Positions 16,157-25,044 of a stretch of 45,326 nt of DNA are shown here, piece after piece (position 1 is the stretch's first letter; the number at the start of each line of letters is the position of its first letter). The notes beneath the pieces are model-generated. The model had not been told where the DNA came from, made no database searches, and worked only from the letters and a program-made list of their open reading frames with translations. A program made the translations under genes and the position numbers. Origin of the DNA: Ferrovibrio sp. Its GTDB lineage: Bacteria; Pseudomonadota; Alphaproteobacteria; Ferrovibrionales; Ferrovibrionaceae. Location: contig NZ_JAGOLP010000027.1 in the NCBI RefSeq assembly GCF_017994015.1, positions 1 through 45,326 of the forward strand. Reading direction: 5' to 3'.

Positions 16157-17443
16157 ATGAAACGCATTAAAATCAACGGCGTGCAACGAGGAGATATTCT
16201 CCTAACGGCACGCCCCGGGAAGATCAGCAAGGCGATCCGCATCGCGACCAGCGGCATAGTATCTCATGCAATGATTTGCGTGCAGCACGGCTCCGTCATC
16301 GACTCGACCTCGGATGGGGTGCAAGCACGCAATCTTCAGCGTGAATTCTTCAAAGATAACGAACAAGCACTTCACTTCCGCCTGAAGAATCCTCCCGACC
16401 GCCAGGTTCTGGAGAAAGTCATCGAGTATGCTCGAGCTGAAATCGGTGCACGCTATTCCATTGCCGAAGCAGTACGATCAGTCGTGGCGACGAGCAGGCC
16501 AGAATCCAGAAGGCAATTCTGTTCTCGCCTGATTGCACGCGCATATAAAAGGGCCGGCATAGAGCTTGTCATGGACACGGACTACTGCTCACCCGAAGAT
16601 CTGCGCCAAAGCCAACTGCTGGAGGAATTACCAGTAGAGTTCGAAACGATTTCAATTGAAGAAGTCTCGCGGCTCTCCGATCATGCGAACCCGATTCAGG
16701 CTACGCATGATGCCCAAAACGCCGTACTAAACGCCGCGCGCTCTGTTGACCCAGGCGTGGAGAATTTTGATGACCTGTATAATTTCCTTGTAAATCACCC
16801 AGAAGCCGATCCGCTTATCGCAACTGTACTTAAGAGCAGCGGCTATCTCGACATCTGGAAGATCGAGGTCACGAAGCATCCATGGCGATATAGCCACGAA
16901 CTGATAGACAAATTTACCGCGCCACATGAACCTATACGCGACTATTGTATAGGTACGCTCAAAGAAGCCTACAGCGGTGGGATTCGCTTTGCGATCAATC
17001 TCGTACAACTTCAGGCGGCGCAACGGCAACATCCCCGCGATTCTTTTTGTCTTGAGATTACACTGTATGAAACGCTCATACGCTATGATCAGTGTCGTAG
17101 GGAAGTGGCCTATGAATGGCTCAAAAGACATTACCCAGACCAGCTTGAGGAGCACATGGAGGAGATCGAGCCACACACACCGTTCTGGTGGTATATAGTC
17201 GAACGCGTGGAACCGAATCTCGCTGCATTGTCCCGCCATGTTGTCACTTCAGAGGGTAAAGCCGATGTCTGCACATCATGCGGGGATCAGCCCGCTTCCC
17301 CATATCGCCTGGTCAACGGCGCAGAGACCATGCCCGGAGTGCCTTCTTTACGCCTTTGCGGCGATTGCGTTGAGATTCGACTTGGCATGGGCAACACATT
17401 GATGCCTTTTCTATCTAGACCTCCAGAAAGCAACGGAGAATAA
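16157..17443 (+). CDS. Permuted papain-fold (YiiX/NlpC-P60-like) protein with C-terminal zinc motif
   Basis: About 428 aa from ATG 16157, five bases after GGAGGGG; ATG 16124 is less likely. The N-terminal 150 residues fit a circularly permuted NlpC/P60 (YiiX) fold: RGDILLTARPGKISKAIR, catalytic His candidate in VSHAMICV (about 37), GARYS, and nucleophile Cys candidate in RRQFCSRLIARAY (about 122). Members are hydrolases of amide or thioester bonds, often lipid- or peptide-linked. The middle is helical and unrecognised. Near the C-terminus CTSCG and CGDC, about 30 residues apart, suggest a zinc ribbon. It lies 42 bp before the STAND gene on the same strand, so a two-gene operon is likely. GC is lower than in the flanks. 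Confidence 0.7.
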   Translation: MKRIKINGVQRGDILLTARPGKISKAIRIATSGIVSHAMICVQHGSVIDSTSDGVQARNLQREFFKDNEQALHFRLKNPPDRQVLEKVIEYARAEIGARYSIAEAVRSVVATSRPESRRQFCSRLIARAYKRAGIELVMDTDYCSPEDLRQSQLLEELPVEFETISIEEVSRLSDHANPIQATHDAQNAVLNAARSVDPGVENFDDLYNFLVNHPEADPLIATVLKSSGYLDIWKIEVTKHPWRYSHELIDKFTAPHEPIRDYCIGTLKEAYSGGIRFAINLVQLQAAQRQHPRDSFCLEITLYETLIRYDQCRREVAYEWLKRHYPDQLEEHMEEIEPHTPFWWYIVERVEPNLAALSRHVVTSEGKADVCTSCGDQPASPYRLVNGAETMPGVPSLRLCGDCVEIRLGMGNTLMPFLSRPPESNGE

Positions 17444-17485
17444 CGTCAAAATGTTATGGGGTCCCGATAAACGGAGATCTTATTC

Positions 17486-20356
17486 GTGACCCAAGCGGCG
17501 CAGTGGGGAACCAATGTCTTGGATCCGACGCAACTTGTTCGGATCGAGGCCGTGCATCGCGGCTTTCTTTTCCAGCATCTTTACACGGTTCAGTGCCTGC
17601 TATCGGCGGCAGCACTCTCAGCCCAGAGCATCAAAGTTGAAAGCGATGAAGATGTCGAGATGCTGTTCGAGGGGCGGCGTATCTACATCCAGGTAAAGCA
17701 TAGAAAGCAATCTCTCATCTGGAATGATATTGAAAGTGCTATAAATCGCTTTGATGAGCTGCGCGACGCCCACCATCGAGGTGAACGCGAGGGGAAGCCC
17801 GAATTCCTCATCGTCAGCAACGCAGTTCCGAATGATCCTTTGTACGCCAAACTGGTCGCAGTCGACTGGCCGATCGACGTGCGGATCGATTGGCCATCGG
17901 CCGACATCACCGCACGGATCTTGCCTGCTCCACAAAGTTCACTTATGGAAGCGGCTCAAGCGGCTAACAAAATGGCTGAAAGCCTACCGTTTGCCACGCT
18001 GTCACCAGAGACTCTTGTTTGGAAACTGGCCGGTCTCGTTTCTCTTGCGGCTACCGGAGATGATAAGGGCCTGAATCACACCTTCCAAGCTAGAGATCTT
18101 CCACGCCTTTTCGAGCAACTTGTGTTGCAGTTGCAGTATCTACCATTGCCACCGCCTCTCTATCGGGTCCAACAGCACGAACCGGATCTTTCGACAGGTG
18201 AAAGGGTCAGGCTGATTGTTGGTTATTCGGGAGCCGGGAAGACGTCATGGCTGGCGCAATCTGCGCAACATGCGCCAGGTGCCATACTTTATCTCGACGT
18301 CGCCGATATACCTGGTCCTGCGCTCGCAAATGCTGTAGCTCGGGAAACCGCTAGCCGCCTCCTTAGGACCGGTCACCGCCTTGGAGAGGTATTTCTGCCT
18401 GGTGCCTCAGGGCGAGAAATCCTTCAGTTACTTTCTCGCCGGCTAGCTGAGCAGGGCGAGATAGTCACCGTCGCTTTGGACAATATTCACCAGCTTCCAG
18501 CAGATGACATAATAGGGGTGATTCAATCAGCGAGAGACATACGTTTTGTATTGCTAGGACGTCCTGAAGGTGAAGTTTCCTCCTTAGAAGCTGTTCTAGG
18601 CGTCACTCGCGAAGCTCTCCAGGGATGGTCAGCTGACACAGTGGCGGCAGCTGCACATATTGAGGATTGCCAAGGTGATGTTAGCGATTGCCAGCGCTTG
18701 ATAGACCTCACCGGCGGCCTCCCACTCTTCGTTTTGAACGCGATTTCGATTGCAAAATCTGACTACGATGGTTCGTTAAAACGGCTAGGCATCGACCTTG
18801 CACGGTCAGCACATACCAAAGAGATGGCTCAAGATCTCATTTTGGGCCGAGTCTTCGAACGGTTGCCCAAAATCGTAGGAGAGGTTGCCGAATTGCTTAG
18901 CCTTTGCGACGCACCGTTGAAGCGCGAGGAAGCTCAGTCGTATGTTGCAGCTGCGGAGGGCCCCGATCAGACAGTCTTCGCTCGTACTCTTCGCCATCTG
19001 GTGAGTCAGGGTCTGCTCCAGACATTTGCTGATGATAGGATCAAGCTTCACGACGCGGCGCGCGCCGTAGGTAAAGGACGACTACTTCTCCACGGCGCCG
19101 AGAGTGTAAAGGCGCAACAAGAAGCATTGAGAGCCGTTGTCCAGAAGAGCCTCTTAGAAAACTGGCATCCGGCGAAGCTTTCGCTCTTCCTCCGACTTAG
19201 CGGACAAGTTGGCCGTCTTGATATACTGGTCGAGATGGCGACAGAAGAGCTTTTCCACGAAATGGGGGTATGGCCTGAGGTTGAAGCTTACCTCGAACGC
19301 GGCGCGCAGGATGCAAAAGTTCCCGCCATGCAGCGACTTAAGGCATTGGATGGACTGGCTTTCGCCGCCATGAAGGTCAATTCTGATCGCGCTGTATTGT
19401 GGCTCGATCAAATGGACGCCCTAATCACGGCTCACGATCTTGGGGCCGAAGAACGACTCCGCGCAGGCATGAAGCGAATGAACCTATTAGCCGATATAGG
19501 TGATCGGCAGGGCGCCATGCGTCTAGTGGATACTCTCAGACCCATCATAAGAGACCTCCCTTTAGGTCATCAACGTGTATTCAGATACAATGTCGCTTGT
19601 GCAGAGCTCGCGTTGGGCGACGCGGATGCAGCAACCAGACTAATCCAACCTCTGATCAGTGAATATTATGAACTGATTGGCCTCACACCTGCGATGGTGA
19701 TGGGAAGAAATGCGCCAGACCTGTTCCCAATGTTGAGAAAAGGTGTAGATGCAGACGACATCAAGCACCTTGCAGACTCTCTAGATGTGCTTGCAAAAGC
19801 ACTTGACGCTTTGGGCCAACCTTCGCCATTTTCTCGCATCCATGCCTTGAAGTTTTATGATCTGGCGCGCGCTCCAGAGTCTCTGTTCCGAGTGGGACAA
19901 GATCTCGTTGATCAGTTCGTACGTCGACATGACTTTGATGGCGCCCTCAATATGATGGAGACCATTGTCTTACCCCAACTGCGGCAATGGAAATTGGCCG
20001 ATTATCTGGTTCCAGTCCGCTCCCAGTATGCGGTTGTTCTTGCCTACTGTGAACGATACTCCGAGGCCGAAGCTGAGATGGAACGGCTTGAGCCCTACAA
20101 GACCAGTCTTCCACCTGCGAGACAGAGCGAATTTGAGAGCCAGCGAAATCTGATAGAAGAACTTCGGACGTGGGGACCGCCACCCAAATGGGTGCCTCCT
20201 CCCGGCCTGCTCGAAAGGGCTGCGAGACTTATTGGAAGAGCAGTGTCGGCTCCAGATGCACCAGGGCGCTCAGGCAAGCGCAAGCCTCGACGGAATGAAC
20301 GCTGCCTTTGTGGATCAGGCAAGAAATTCAAAAATTGCCATGGTCGTCAGAACTGA
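17486..20356 (+). CDS. Nuclease-STAND NTPase-SEC-C protein, candidate anti-phage sensor/effector
   Basis: A 956-aa protein from GTG 17486. Residues about 20-160 look like a Cap4/DUF4297-type PD-(D/E)XK nuclease: RGFLFQHLY, then ESDEDVEMLF and YIQVKHRK, giving the acidic cluster and Q-x-K. A STAND/NB-ARC ATPase follows, with Walker A GYSGAGKTS (about 246-254), Walker B TVALDNIH (about 327-334) and GLPLF (about 410). Residues about 540-900 are helical, TPR-like. The last 21 residues form a SEC-C zinc motif (RCLCGSGKKFKNCHG: C940, C942, C951, H952). Nuclease-STAND-repeat fusions are the plan of Avs and related phage sensors, where target binding by the repeats activates the effector. The SEC-C tail and the adjacent peptidase are unusual. 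Confidence 0.8.
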   Translation: MTQAAQWGTNVLDPTQLVRIEAVHRGFLFQHLYTVQCLLSAAALSAQSIKVESDEDVEMLFEGRRIYIQVKHRKQSLIWNDIESAINRFDELRDAHHRGEREGKPEFLIVSNAVPNDPLYAKLVAVDWPIDVRIDWPSADITARILPAPQSSLMEAAQAANKMAESLPFATLSPETLVWKLAGLVSLAATGDDKGLNHTFQARDLPRLFEQLVLQLQYLPLPPPLYRVQQHEPDLSTGERVRLIVGYSGAGKTSWLAQSAQHAPGAILYLDVADIPGPALANAVARETASRLLRTGHRLGEVFLPGASGREILQLLSRRLAEQGEIVTVALDNIHQLPADDIIGVIQSARDIRFVLLGRPEGEVSSLEAVLGVTREALQGWSADTVAAAAHIEDCQGDVSDCQRLIDLTGGLPLFVLNAISIAKSDYDGSLKRLGIDLARSAHTKEMAQDLILGRVFERLPKIVGEVAELLSLCDAPLKREEAQSYVAAAEGPDQTVFARTLRHLVSQGLLQTFADDRIKLHDAARAVGKGRLLLHGAESVKAQQEALRAVVQKSLLENWHPAKLSLFLRLSGQVGRLDILVEMATEELFHEMGVWPEVEAYLERGAQDAKVPAMQRLKALDGLAFAAMKVNSDRAVLWLDQMDALITAHDLGAEERLRAGMKRMNLLADIGDRQGAMRLVDTLRPIIRDLPLGHQRVFRYNVACAELALGDADAATRLIQPLISEYYELIGLTPAMVMGRNAPDLFPMLRKGVDADDIKHLADSLDVLAKALDALGQPSPFSRIHALKFYDLARAPESLFRVGQDLVDQFVRRHDFDGALNMMETIVLPQLRQWKLADYLVPVRSQYAVVLAYCERYSEAEAEMERLEPYKTSLPPARQSEFESQRNLIEELRTWGPPPKWVPPPGLLERAARLIGRAVSAPDAPGRSGKRKPRRNERCLCGSGKKFKNCHGRQN

Positions 20357-20438
20357 CATGGCTGCACGGCCATACGCATTTTATTTCTAAATATCCAGTC
20401 GGCCGAACGATTGCCGCCTAAAATCCCTCAGACCATCC
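20356..20438 (+). pseudogene. Decayed metallophosphoesterase C-terminal fragment
   Basis: Immediately after the STAND stop, the frame ACA-TGG reads TWLHGHTHFISKYPVGRTIAA-stop-NPSDHP. This aligns over about 27 codons with the end of the phosphoesterase at 15105 (AWLHGHTHFSFNYKIGRTIVACNPHGYP), with 17 matching residues and strong base-level identity. The rest of the gene is missing, so this is a tail left when the STAND operon was joined here. Confidence 0.7.
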
Positions 20439-20523
20439 AGTCGGCGGTACAATGTCGAAGCGCGATAATTCGAATTTCTCAACGGCACTATATTCGATAT
20501 ATCGCACAGGATTTGAGGAAATT

Positions 20524-21300
20524 TTAGCGCCCCGGCGGATCGCTATCAAACTCCAAGACCAAATGGAAGACAATGGTCTCTTTTCTTCCCTGCTTATTGC
20601 TGCAGTTATAAGGAACTCGAGAAAAAAGCGTTTCCTGTGCCGTAAAATCAAGCTGATGCTTAAAACTCTCTACAGGGGGCACACTCGCCGCCATCGCAGC
20701 ACCGATCTTATCGGCCCATGCAGAACGACTTTCCGTCACAGTATATGCTAACATCCCTCCGATTTCATGAATGGTATATGGCTCTGTGGGATCCGAGAAT
20801 CTTTTTATCCCCCGATCGGATAGATACGCATTCGTAATTTCAGCATCCTTTACCAGCACTTTGGCTTCAATACGGAGATCAATACTTTCAGAGCCAACTC
20901 TATAAATTCGAATATCTGTAGGTTTCGCGAACTTACCGATGCCCTTTTTCTTCTTTCGCGGCTGCTCCACCGCAAACTGCAGGTCCGCAATGTACGAGAG
21001 GCCACTTAGCTGAGGGTGTTCGCCCAGGATGATCTCTTGACGGAGAGATTCAATTTCATCAATCAGAGCTTCTGAAATTGCTTCTTCACTTGGCACACGA
21101 ATTTTGAGGCCTTTTTTTATCGATACATTCTTGCTTCGCCACCATCCATCGAGGTCTGCGTACCGATCATGTGATGCCAATCTAACGCGCTTCTCTGCTT
21201 CATGAATTAGGCAAGCGACCGCCTGGACTATGGATTCCCATAGAAGTTCTCGCGCTACATTTGGCACTGGATTCAAGGATGAAAGTGCTGCCTGCAGCAT
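20524..21300 (-). CDS. PD-(D/E)XK nuclease, likely restriction partner of the methyltransferase
   Basis: A 258-aa protein whose middle reads KPTDIRIYRVGSESIDLRIEAKVL, giving the D and E-x-K of a PD-(D/E)XK nuclease, followed by YLSDRGIKRFSDPTEPYTIHEIGGMLAYTV, a stretch conserved in restriction-like nucleases encoded beside N6-adenine methylases. It starts eight bases after the methyltransferase stop on the same strand, so the two form a restriction-modification-like pair. The N-terminal third is helical and unknown. Cleavage specificity cannot be judged. GC is well below that of the metal-resistance genes. Confidence 0.65.
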   Translation of the reverse strand: MLQAALSSLNPVPNVARELLWESIVQAVACLIHEAEKRVRLASHDRYADLDGWWRSKNVSIKKGLKIRVPSEEAISEALIDEIESLRQEIILGEHPQLSGLSYIADLQFAVEQPRKKKKGIGKFAKPTDIRIYRVGSESIDLRIEAKVLVKDAEITNAYLSDRGIKRFSDPTEPYTIHEIGGMLAYTVTESRSAWADKIGAAMAASVPPVESFKHQLDFTAQETLFSRVPYNCSNKQGRKETIVFHLVLEFDSDPPGR

Positions 21301-21308
21301 GATGATAA

Positions 21309-24300
21309 TTATGCCCCCGCGCGAAAAATTTCTTCGGAAATGGCTCTAGCGTCTGAGAACGCTTGCTCAATAGTCCATGCGACGCGCGTCCAAGGCTTTG
21401 AGATACTCACCTGAGACCGCACCAAATCAAATGAGATATCTGCCAGGGGACTGAAACGTGACGGCAATTCGACAGGAATATCAACATTCATTCCTTCGGG
21501 CCGCTCCGTTTGATCTACCTTCCTTCCAATATGGATGCTGATCTGCGCAAGGAACTTTTCGTCGGATGGAGCACGGAACTCCTGTTGTAGGGACGCCTTC
21601 TGGCCAAAATGGATGGACAGCTGCTCGTCAAGCATCAACTTATAGTGCGCTACCGAAGCAGCGCTTGGCGCACCCAGACCCGCCTCAGGTATCTGGGCAT
21701 CCTCATAACCATTCCTGAAGGAAGAATATTCCTCAACACAATCCACGAACGTCTTCTCGAGGCCAATTTTGGCCGCAAAAAGCTTCGTCAGATGATCATC
21801 GCCCATATTCACAATGTCATTGGCGCTATCAGCAAATGGGAAAGGAATGTCACATAGATCGTTCTTCTCCAGCCGGGTACGGTCGAGAATCCACGTCTTC
21901 CCATACAAAGCATACATATAGCGCGCCACTTTGGAATTCAGGAATCGAGCGATAGCAGCCATGGCCGCCGTCGCTTTTCTCCCATCAACGGCCTTCGAAT
22001 ATATCGCGTTAAAGCTCGACCCAAAGGCAATCGGTTTCTCGACGACAAAGATTTCATTCATATGCCGCGGAATCAGAACAATATTTCCGGCGAACATTCT
22101 CTCAAATGATGGCGACGGAGAATATGTCTGGAGCTTTTCGTGGTCATAATTTGCAAACCCCAGGCCGCCAATGCCCAGTTTCTGCATATAATCCGTGGCT
22201 CCAAGTAAAAGCCCCTTCGGGATACCCGTTTGAGATGGACTCCCCCCCCGACCAATCGCAAATCCAGATTCGCGGATGAAGTGAGATAGGCTGCTCTGTC
22301 GGCGCTCCGCCCATAGTTTAAGATGGCCATAGAACCGTCGATCAATTGGGCGCAGCATCAATGCCTCAAACCAAGCATCCTCTCGTCGCGCAAAGTCGCG
22401 CACGCGGTAATGCTCGATATCCAGTGCAGAAACGACGATTGACCAAAGATGCCCACGCTGACCTATGGGCTGCGACGAAAGGAGAGGAGAGTACACCCAT
22501 GTCGTGTCTATGGGATCTGGCCGCTTCGCCTCTGCAAACACAGCCAGCGCCGGGCTTCTTGCACCGGAAAACAATCGGTATCTAAAGTGGGATAGGTTGG
22601 CCACACCTACCAACTTCATTTGTTTTGCCAGAGCAGAAGGGAAACTCGCTGCAGTTCTGGCAACAAAACTACGGGTCGATATTAGCACCCCCATAACGCC
22701 ATTGGCTTTGAGCAAATCGCACTTAATCTTCCAGATGAAGAGCTCGGAAAGGCGCTTGTTGGCAACTGGATGGTCAGAGCCATCAAGCGCCTCATAGAAA
22801 GCAAGAGCTGGACCGAAATTCGAGGTACGTTGTTCGTCCGCATCTGCAGTGCGCTTGATGTTAGTTCTACCCGAATGCGCGCCGAATGTACCCCAAGGAG
22901 GATTACCGACTACATGAGAGTACCGATAAGCGTTAGGCGCACTTTCAATAGTAAAAACATCTTGATCCAAGACATTTTTGTCTAATGGAGGGAACACTTT
23001 TTTTCGGCCAGCCAACTTGCGCAATTCAACAATTGAAGCGCTCTGAACGTAGTCAAGCAAGGTAAGATACAAGCTGAAACGCGCAACATTTGCCGCTTGT
23101 GGATTTCGTTCGATTCCAAAGATACAAGATTCCAGAAGAGCTCTTGCCTTCTGAAAGTGCGCGGCTTTCCATCGATTTTGGCGCAGCGATCTTTCAATCA
23201 CCCGCCGGTAGGCACCTACTAAGAAAATCCCTGATCCAGCAGCTGGATCCAGAATGCGGCTTGAAGCCCCAAAAGGACGAATCCGGTCAACCTCATCCAG
23301 TACATAGTCAACCAGATAGGGTGGTGTATAAAATGCACCATCCTCATCCTTTGCATCCGGAGACTCTATGAGCAGGAAAAGCTCATATATTGCGGATATG
23401 GTTTCCGTCCTAAGAGTCGCAAAAGATACGTTCAGAAAACCCAGCTGTCTCCCACCCTCCAGCTGATCGCCATGCCTTATGACGCGTCGGACGAGATGAA
23501 GCAGTTTAGACGGCACAATGCGACGCTCAGTCGCTTTTATCGGAAAAATGGTACCGTTCAATACACCGTCAATACAGTCAAATAGCTCCCATACCTCTCG
23601 AGCAGGCCAAGCGCTATCATCCGCACCATTTTCGTCGACTAGGGATTTCGCAATGGTTGGACAGAGTGGCTGACCCAACTCATTTCTCAGACTGTTCATC
23701 CAGCCAGGCGTAACAACACCACGATCAATCAGAATGAAGAGATAGATAAATCTTCCAATGACCGAATTCACTAGAACCGGACGATCATCAAGTTCGGGGA
23801 ATTGATCGCAGACGGTCTTGTTTAGCGCTTTAATTGCCGTCAATAGCGCATTGTCTACGCGCGCGCTTCTATCAATCATGAAATCGCCCCACACTACTGA
23901 ACTCGCCAACGCAGTAGAGGTGAGGGAAGTAAGCTCTACAGGGATTGCTGAGCCATCCAGCTTGTCCCAACTGATAGAAACAGGCTTGGCCGTTGGGGGC
24001 CCCAAGCTTTTTCGAATCTGCAAACCACCTGGAGTGGCTATCAAGAGAAGTGGAACGACCCCCTGGCTCCAAACCAGTCGATGAATTCTATCGGCATCTT
24101 TGTCATCGAAGGCGATTGCAAAATAAAGAATCGGAGAATAGGCAACTGGAGAAGATGTGCGGCTCTTTGCAAACCCGAAAACCGCGTGAACACCGATTGT
24201 TTCAAATGCCTGACGAACAATATGCCTGCTCGAGGAAAAACCATAATCGGCCCACTTCCGAATCAGTCCCTCTCCACCCATCTGGAGCCGTGCAATCGCC

Positions 24301-24377
24301 CGCTCCATGAGTTGCGCCACTATTAGCTTCGAGTCTGTCGATCCAGGCATGGGCGAACAAGAACATTCTAAAAACAA
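21309..24377 (-). CDS. N6-adenine DNA methyltransferase (Eco57I/type II-like)
   Basis: A 1022-aa protein. SAM-binding motif I is DPAAGSGIFLVGAY (about residue 385) and catalytic motif IV is GNPPWG (about 495), the N6-adenine signature. The region between (ESCIFGIERNPQAANVARFSLYL) and the later FLISTRSFVARTAASF-like helix match the Eco57I/BREX-type methylase class. The N-terminal 350 residues are a helical region with a nuclease-like appearance but no clear E-x-K site. The C-terminal third is probably the target-recognition part. ATG 24377 is used; Met at 24353 is an alternative and neither has a strong ribosome site. It is the upstream gene of the pair with the nuclease at 20524. Likely host-protecting partner of an anti-phage R-M system. 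Confidence 0.8.
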   Translation of the reverse strand: MFLECSCSPMPGSTDSKLIVAQLMERAIARLQMGGEGLIRKWADYGFSSSRHIVRQAFETIGVHAVFGFAKSRTSSPVAYSPILYFAIAFDDKDADRIHRLVWSQGVVPLLLIATPGGLQIRKSLGPPTAKPVSISWDKLDGSAIPVELTSLTSTALASSVVWGDFMIDRSARVDNALLTAIKALNKTVCDQFPELDDRPVLVNSVIGRFIYLFILIDRGVVTPGWMNSLRNELGQPLCPTIAKSLVDENGADDSAWPAREVWELFDCIDGVLNGTIFPIKATERRIVPSKLLHLVRRVIRHGDQLEGGRQLGFLNVSFATLRTETISAIYELFLLIESPDAKDEDGAFYTPPYLVDYVLDEVDRIRPFGASSRILDPAAGSGIFLVGAYRRVIERSLRQNRWKAAHFQKARALLESCIFGIERNPQAANVARFSLYLTLLDYVQSASIVELRKLAGRKKVFPPLDKNVLDQDVFTIESAPNAYRYSHVVGNPPWGTFGAHSGRTNIKRTADADEQRTSNFGPALAFYEALDGSDHPVANKRLSELFIWKIKCDLLKANGVMGVLISTRSFVARTAASFPSALAKQMKLVGVANLSHFRYRLFSGARSPALAVFAEAKRPDPIDTTWVYSPLLSSQPIGQRGHLWSIVVSALDIEHYRVRDFARREDAWFEALMLRPIDRRFYGHLKLWAERRQSSLSHFIRESGFAIGRGGSPSQTGIPKGLLLGATDYMQKLGIGGLGFANYDHEKLQTYSPSPSFERMFAGNIVLIPRHMNEIFVVEKPIAFGSSFNAIYSKAVDGRKATAAMAAIARFLNSKVARYMYALYGKTWILDRTRLEKNDLCDIPFPFADSANDIVNMGDDHLTKLFAAKIGLEKTFVDCVEEYSSFRNGYEDAQIPEAGLGAPSAASVAHYKLMLDEQLSIHFGQKASLQQEFRAPSDEKFLAQISIHIGRKVDQTERPEGMNVDIPVELPSRFSPLADISFDLVRSQVSISKPWTRVAWTIEQAFSDARAISEEIFRAGA

Positions 24378-24413
24378 TTCCTATTGATTCTCACTCGGAA
24401 GGCAATATAAGTC

Positions 24414-24465
24414 ATTATAATTATTGATTGAATCGAAAGATTGTAAATTGTTCAGGTTGTTCAGG
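24414..24465 (-). promoter_or_regulatory. AT-rich promoter region of the methyltransferase, with tandem 9-bp repeat
   Basis: On the minus strand a TATAAT box (24414-24419) lies about 37 bases before the ATG at 24377, in a strongly AT-rich stretch. Upstream of it two perfect tandem copies of TTGTTCAGG (plus-strand reading, 24448-24465) could be an operator. The -35 box is not clear. Confidence 0.4.
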
Positions 24466-24490
24466 GGGTTAGCCTGCTTTTCTCAATAAG

Positions 24491-24517
24491 TCACCAAAGG
24501 GTTTGCCCCCTCGGTGA
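24491..24517 (-). terminator. Hairpin after the efflux operon, possible terminator
   Basis: TCACC pairs with GGTGA and AGGG with CCCT around a loop of about six bases, 26 bp past the last gene of the leftward efflux operon. Only a weak T-run follows in that direction, so it may be a weak terminator. Confidence 0.35.
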
Positions 24518-24543
24518 ACACAAAAAGGCATCGAATCGGATGG

Positions 24544-24999
24544 TTAATGCCCTGCCTTGCCCTGGCCCACCAGTACCTGAATCCGCTTCTCACGGCCGTC
24601 GGCAAAATCAAGGAGAGCCTCGAGGCTCTCCCCAGCAATCAATGTCCGGTTCAGAGCCAATAGGCGTATGCGGGCGCCATCCCTCAGATCCAGCAATTCG
24701 CCTGGTGGTATAGCTATGGACGTGATCGGCACAAAGCGCTCGGCCTCTACCTTCACCTCGATCTGGCTGGCTTCGGCCACATCAATATGCAGCCCCATAA
24801 ACTGCCGCATCGAAGCGCCATTATTCTCTATGGCCAAGCGCACCAACGTATCGTCTCCGCGCCGCGCCGGTTCCGCGTAGGCATGATGGATTGTCAATGT
24901 ACCGACTTCGTCCGGGTGTCCCCACGCCGCGTCACCGCACACCCACAACAGCGCCAGTATTCCCACCAGAATGGCTTTACCTATTTTGATCACCATCAC
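24544..24999 (-). CDS. PCuAC-like exported protein lacking the usual copper ligands
   Basis: A 151-aa protein with an N-terminal signal (AILVGILALLWVCGDAAWG) and a PCu(A)C/DUF461-like beta domain (LTIHHAYAEPARRGDDTLVRLAIEN; PPGELLDLRDGARIRLLAL; LIAGESLEALLDF). In the copper chaperones the distal motif has a His (GGYHIMLMGL); here it is DGARIRLLAL with Arg, and the early His-x-Met pair is absent. It may therefore hold a different metal or act structurally. It is the last gene of the leftward nickel/cobalt-type efflux operon, 45 bp after the small lipoprotein. Confidence 0.6.
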   Translation of the reverse strand: MMVIKIGKAILVGILALLWVCGDAAWGHPDEVGTLTIHHAYAEPARRGDDTLVRLAIENNGASMRQFMGLHIDVAEASQIEVKVEAERFVPITSIAIPPGELLDLRDGARIRLLALNRTLIAGESLEALLDFADGREKRIQVLVGQGKAGH

Positions 25000-25044
25000 T
25001 TCCTCAATAAAAAACCAAATCGACTGCCCGAGTAGGCCGAAGGC

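Noticed and set aside
20452..20751. Rightward 99-codon frame after the STAND gene
   Set aside because: It mostly overlaps the C-terminal part of the PD-(D/E)XK nuclease on the other strand and has no recognisable features.
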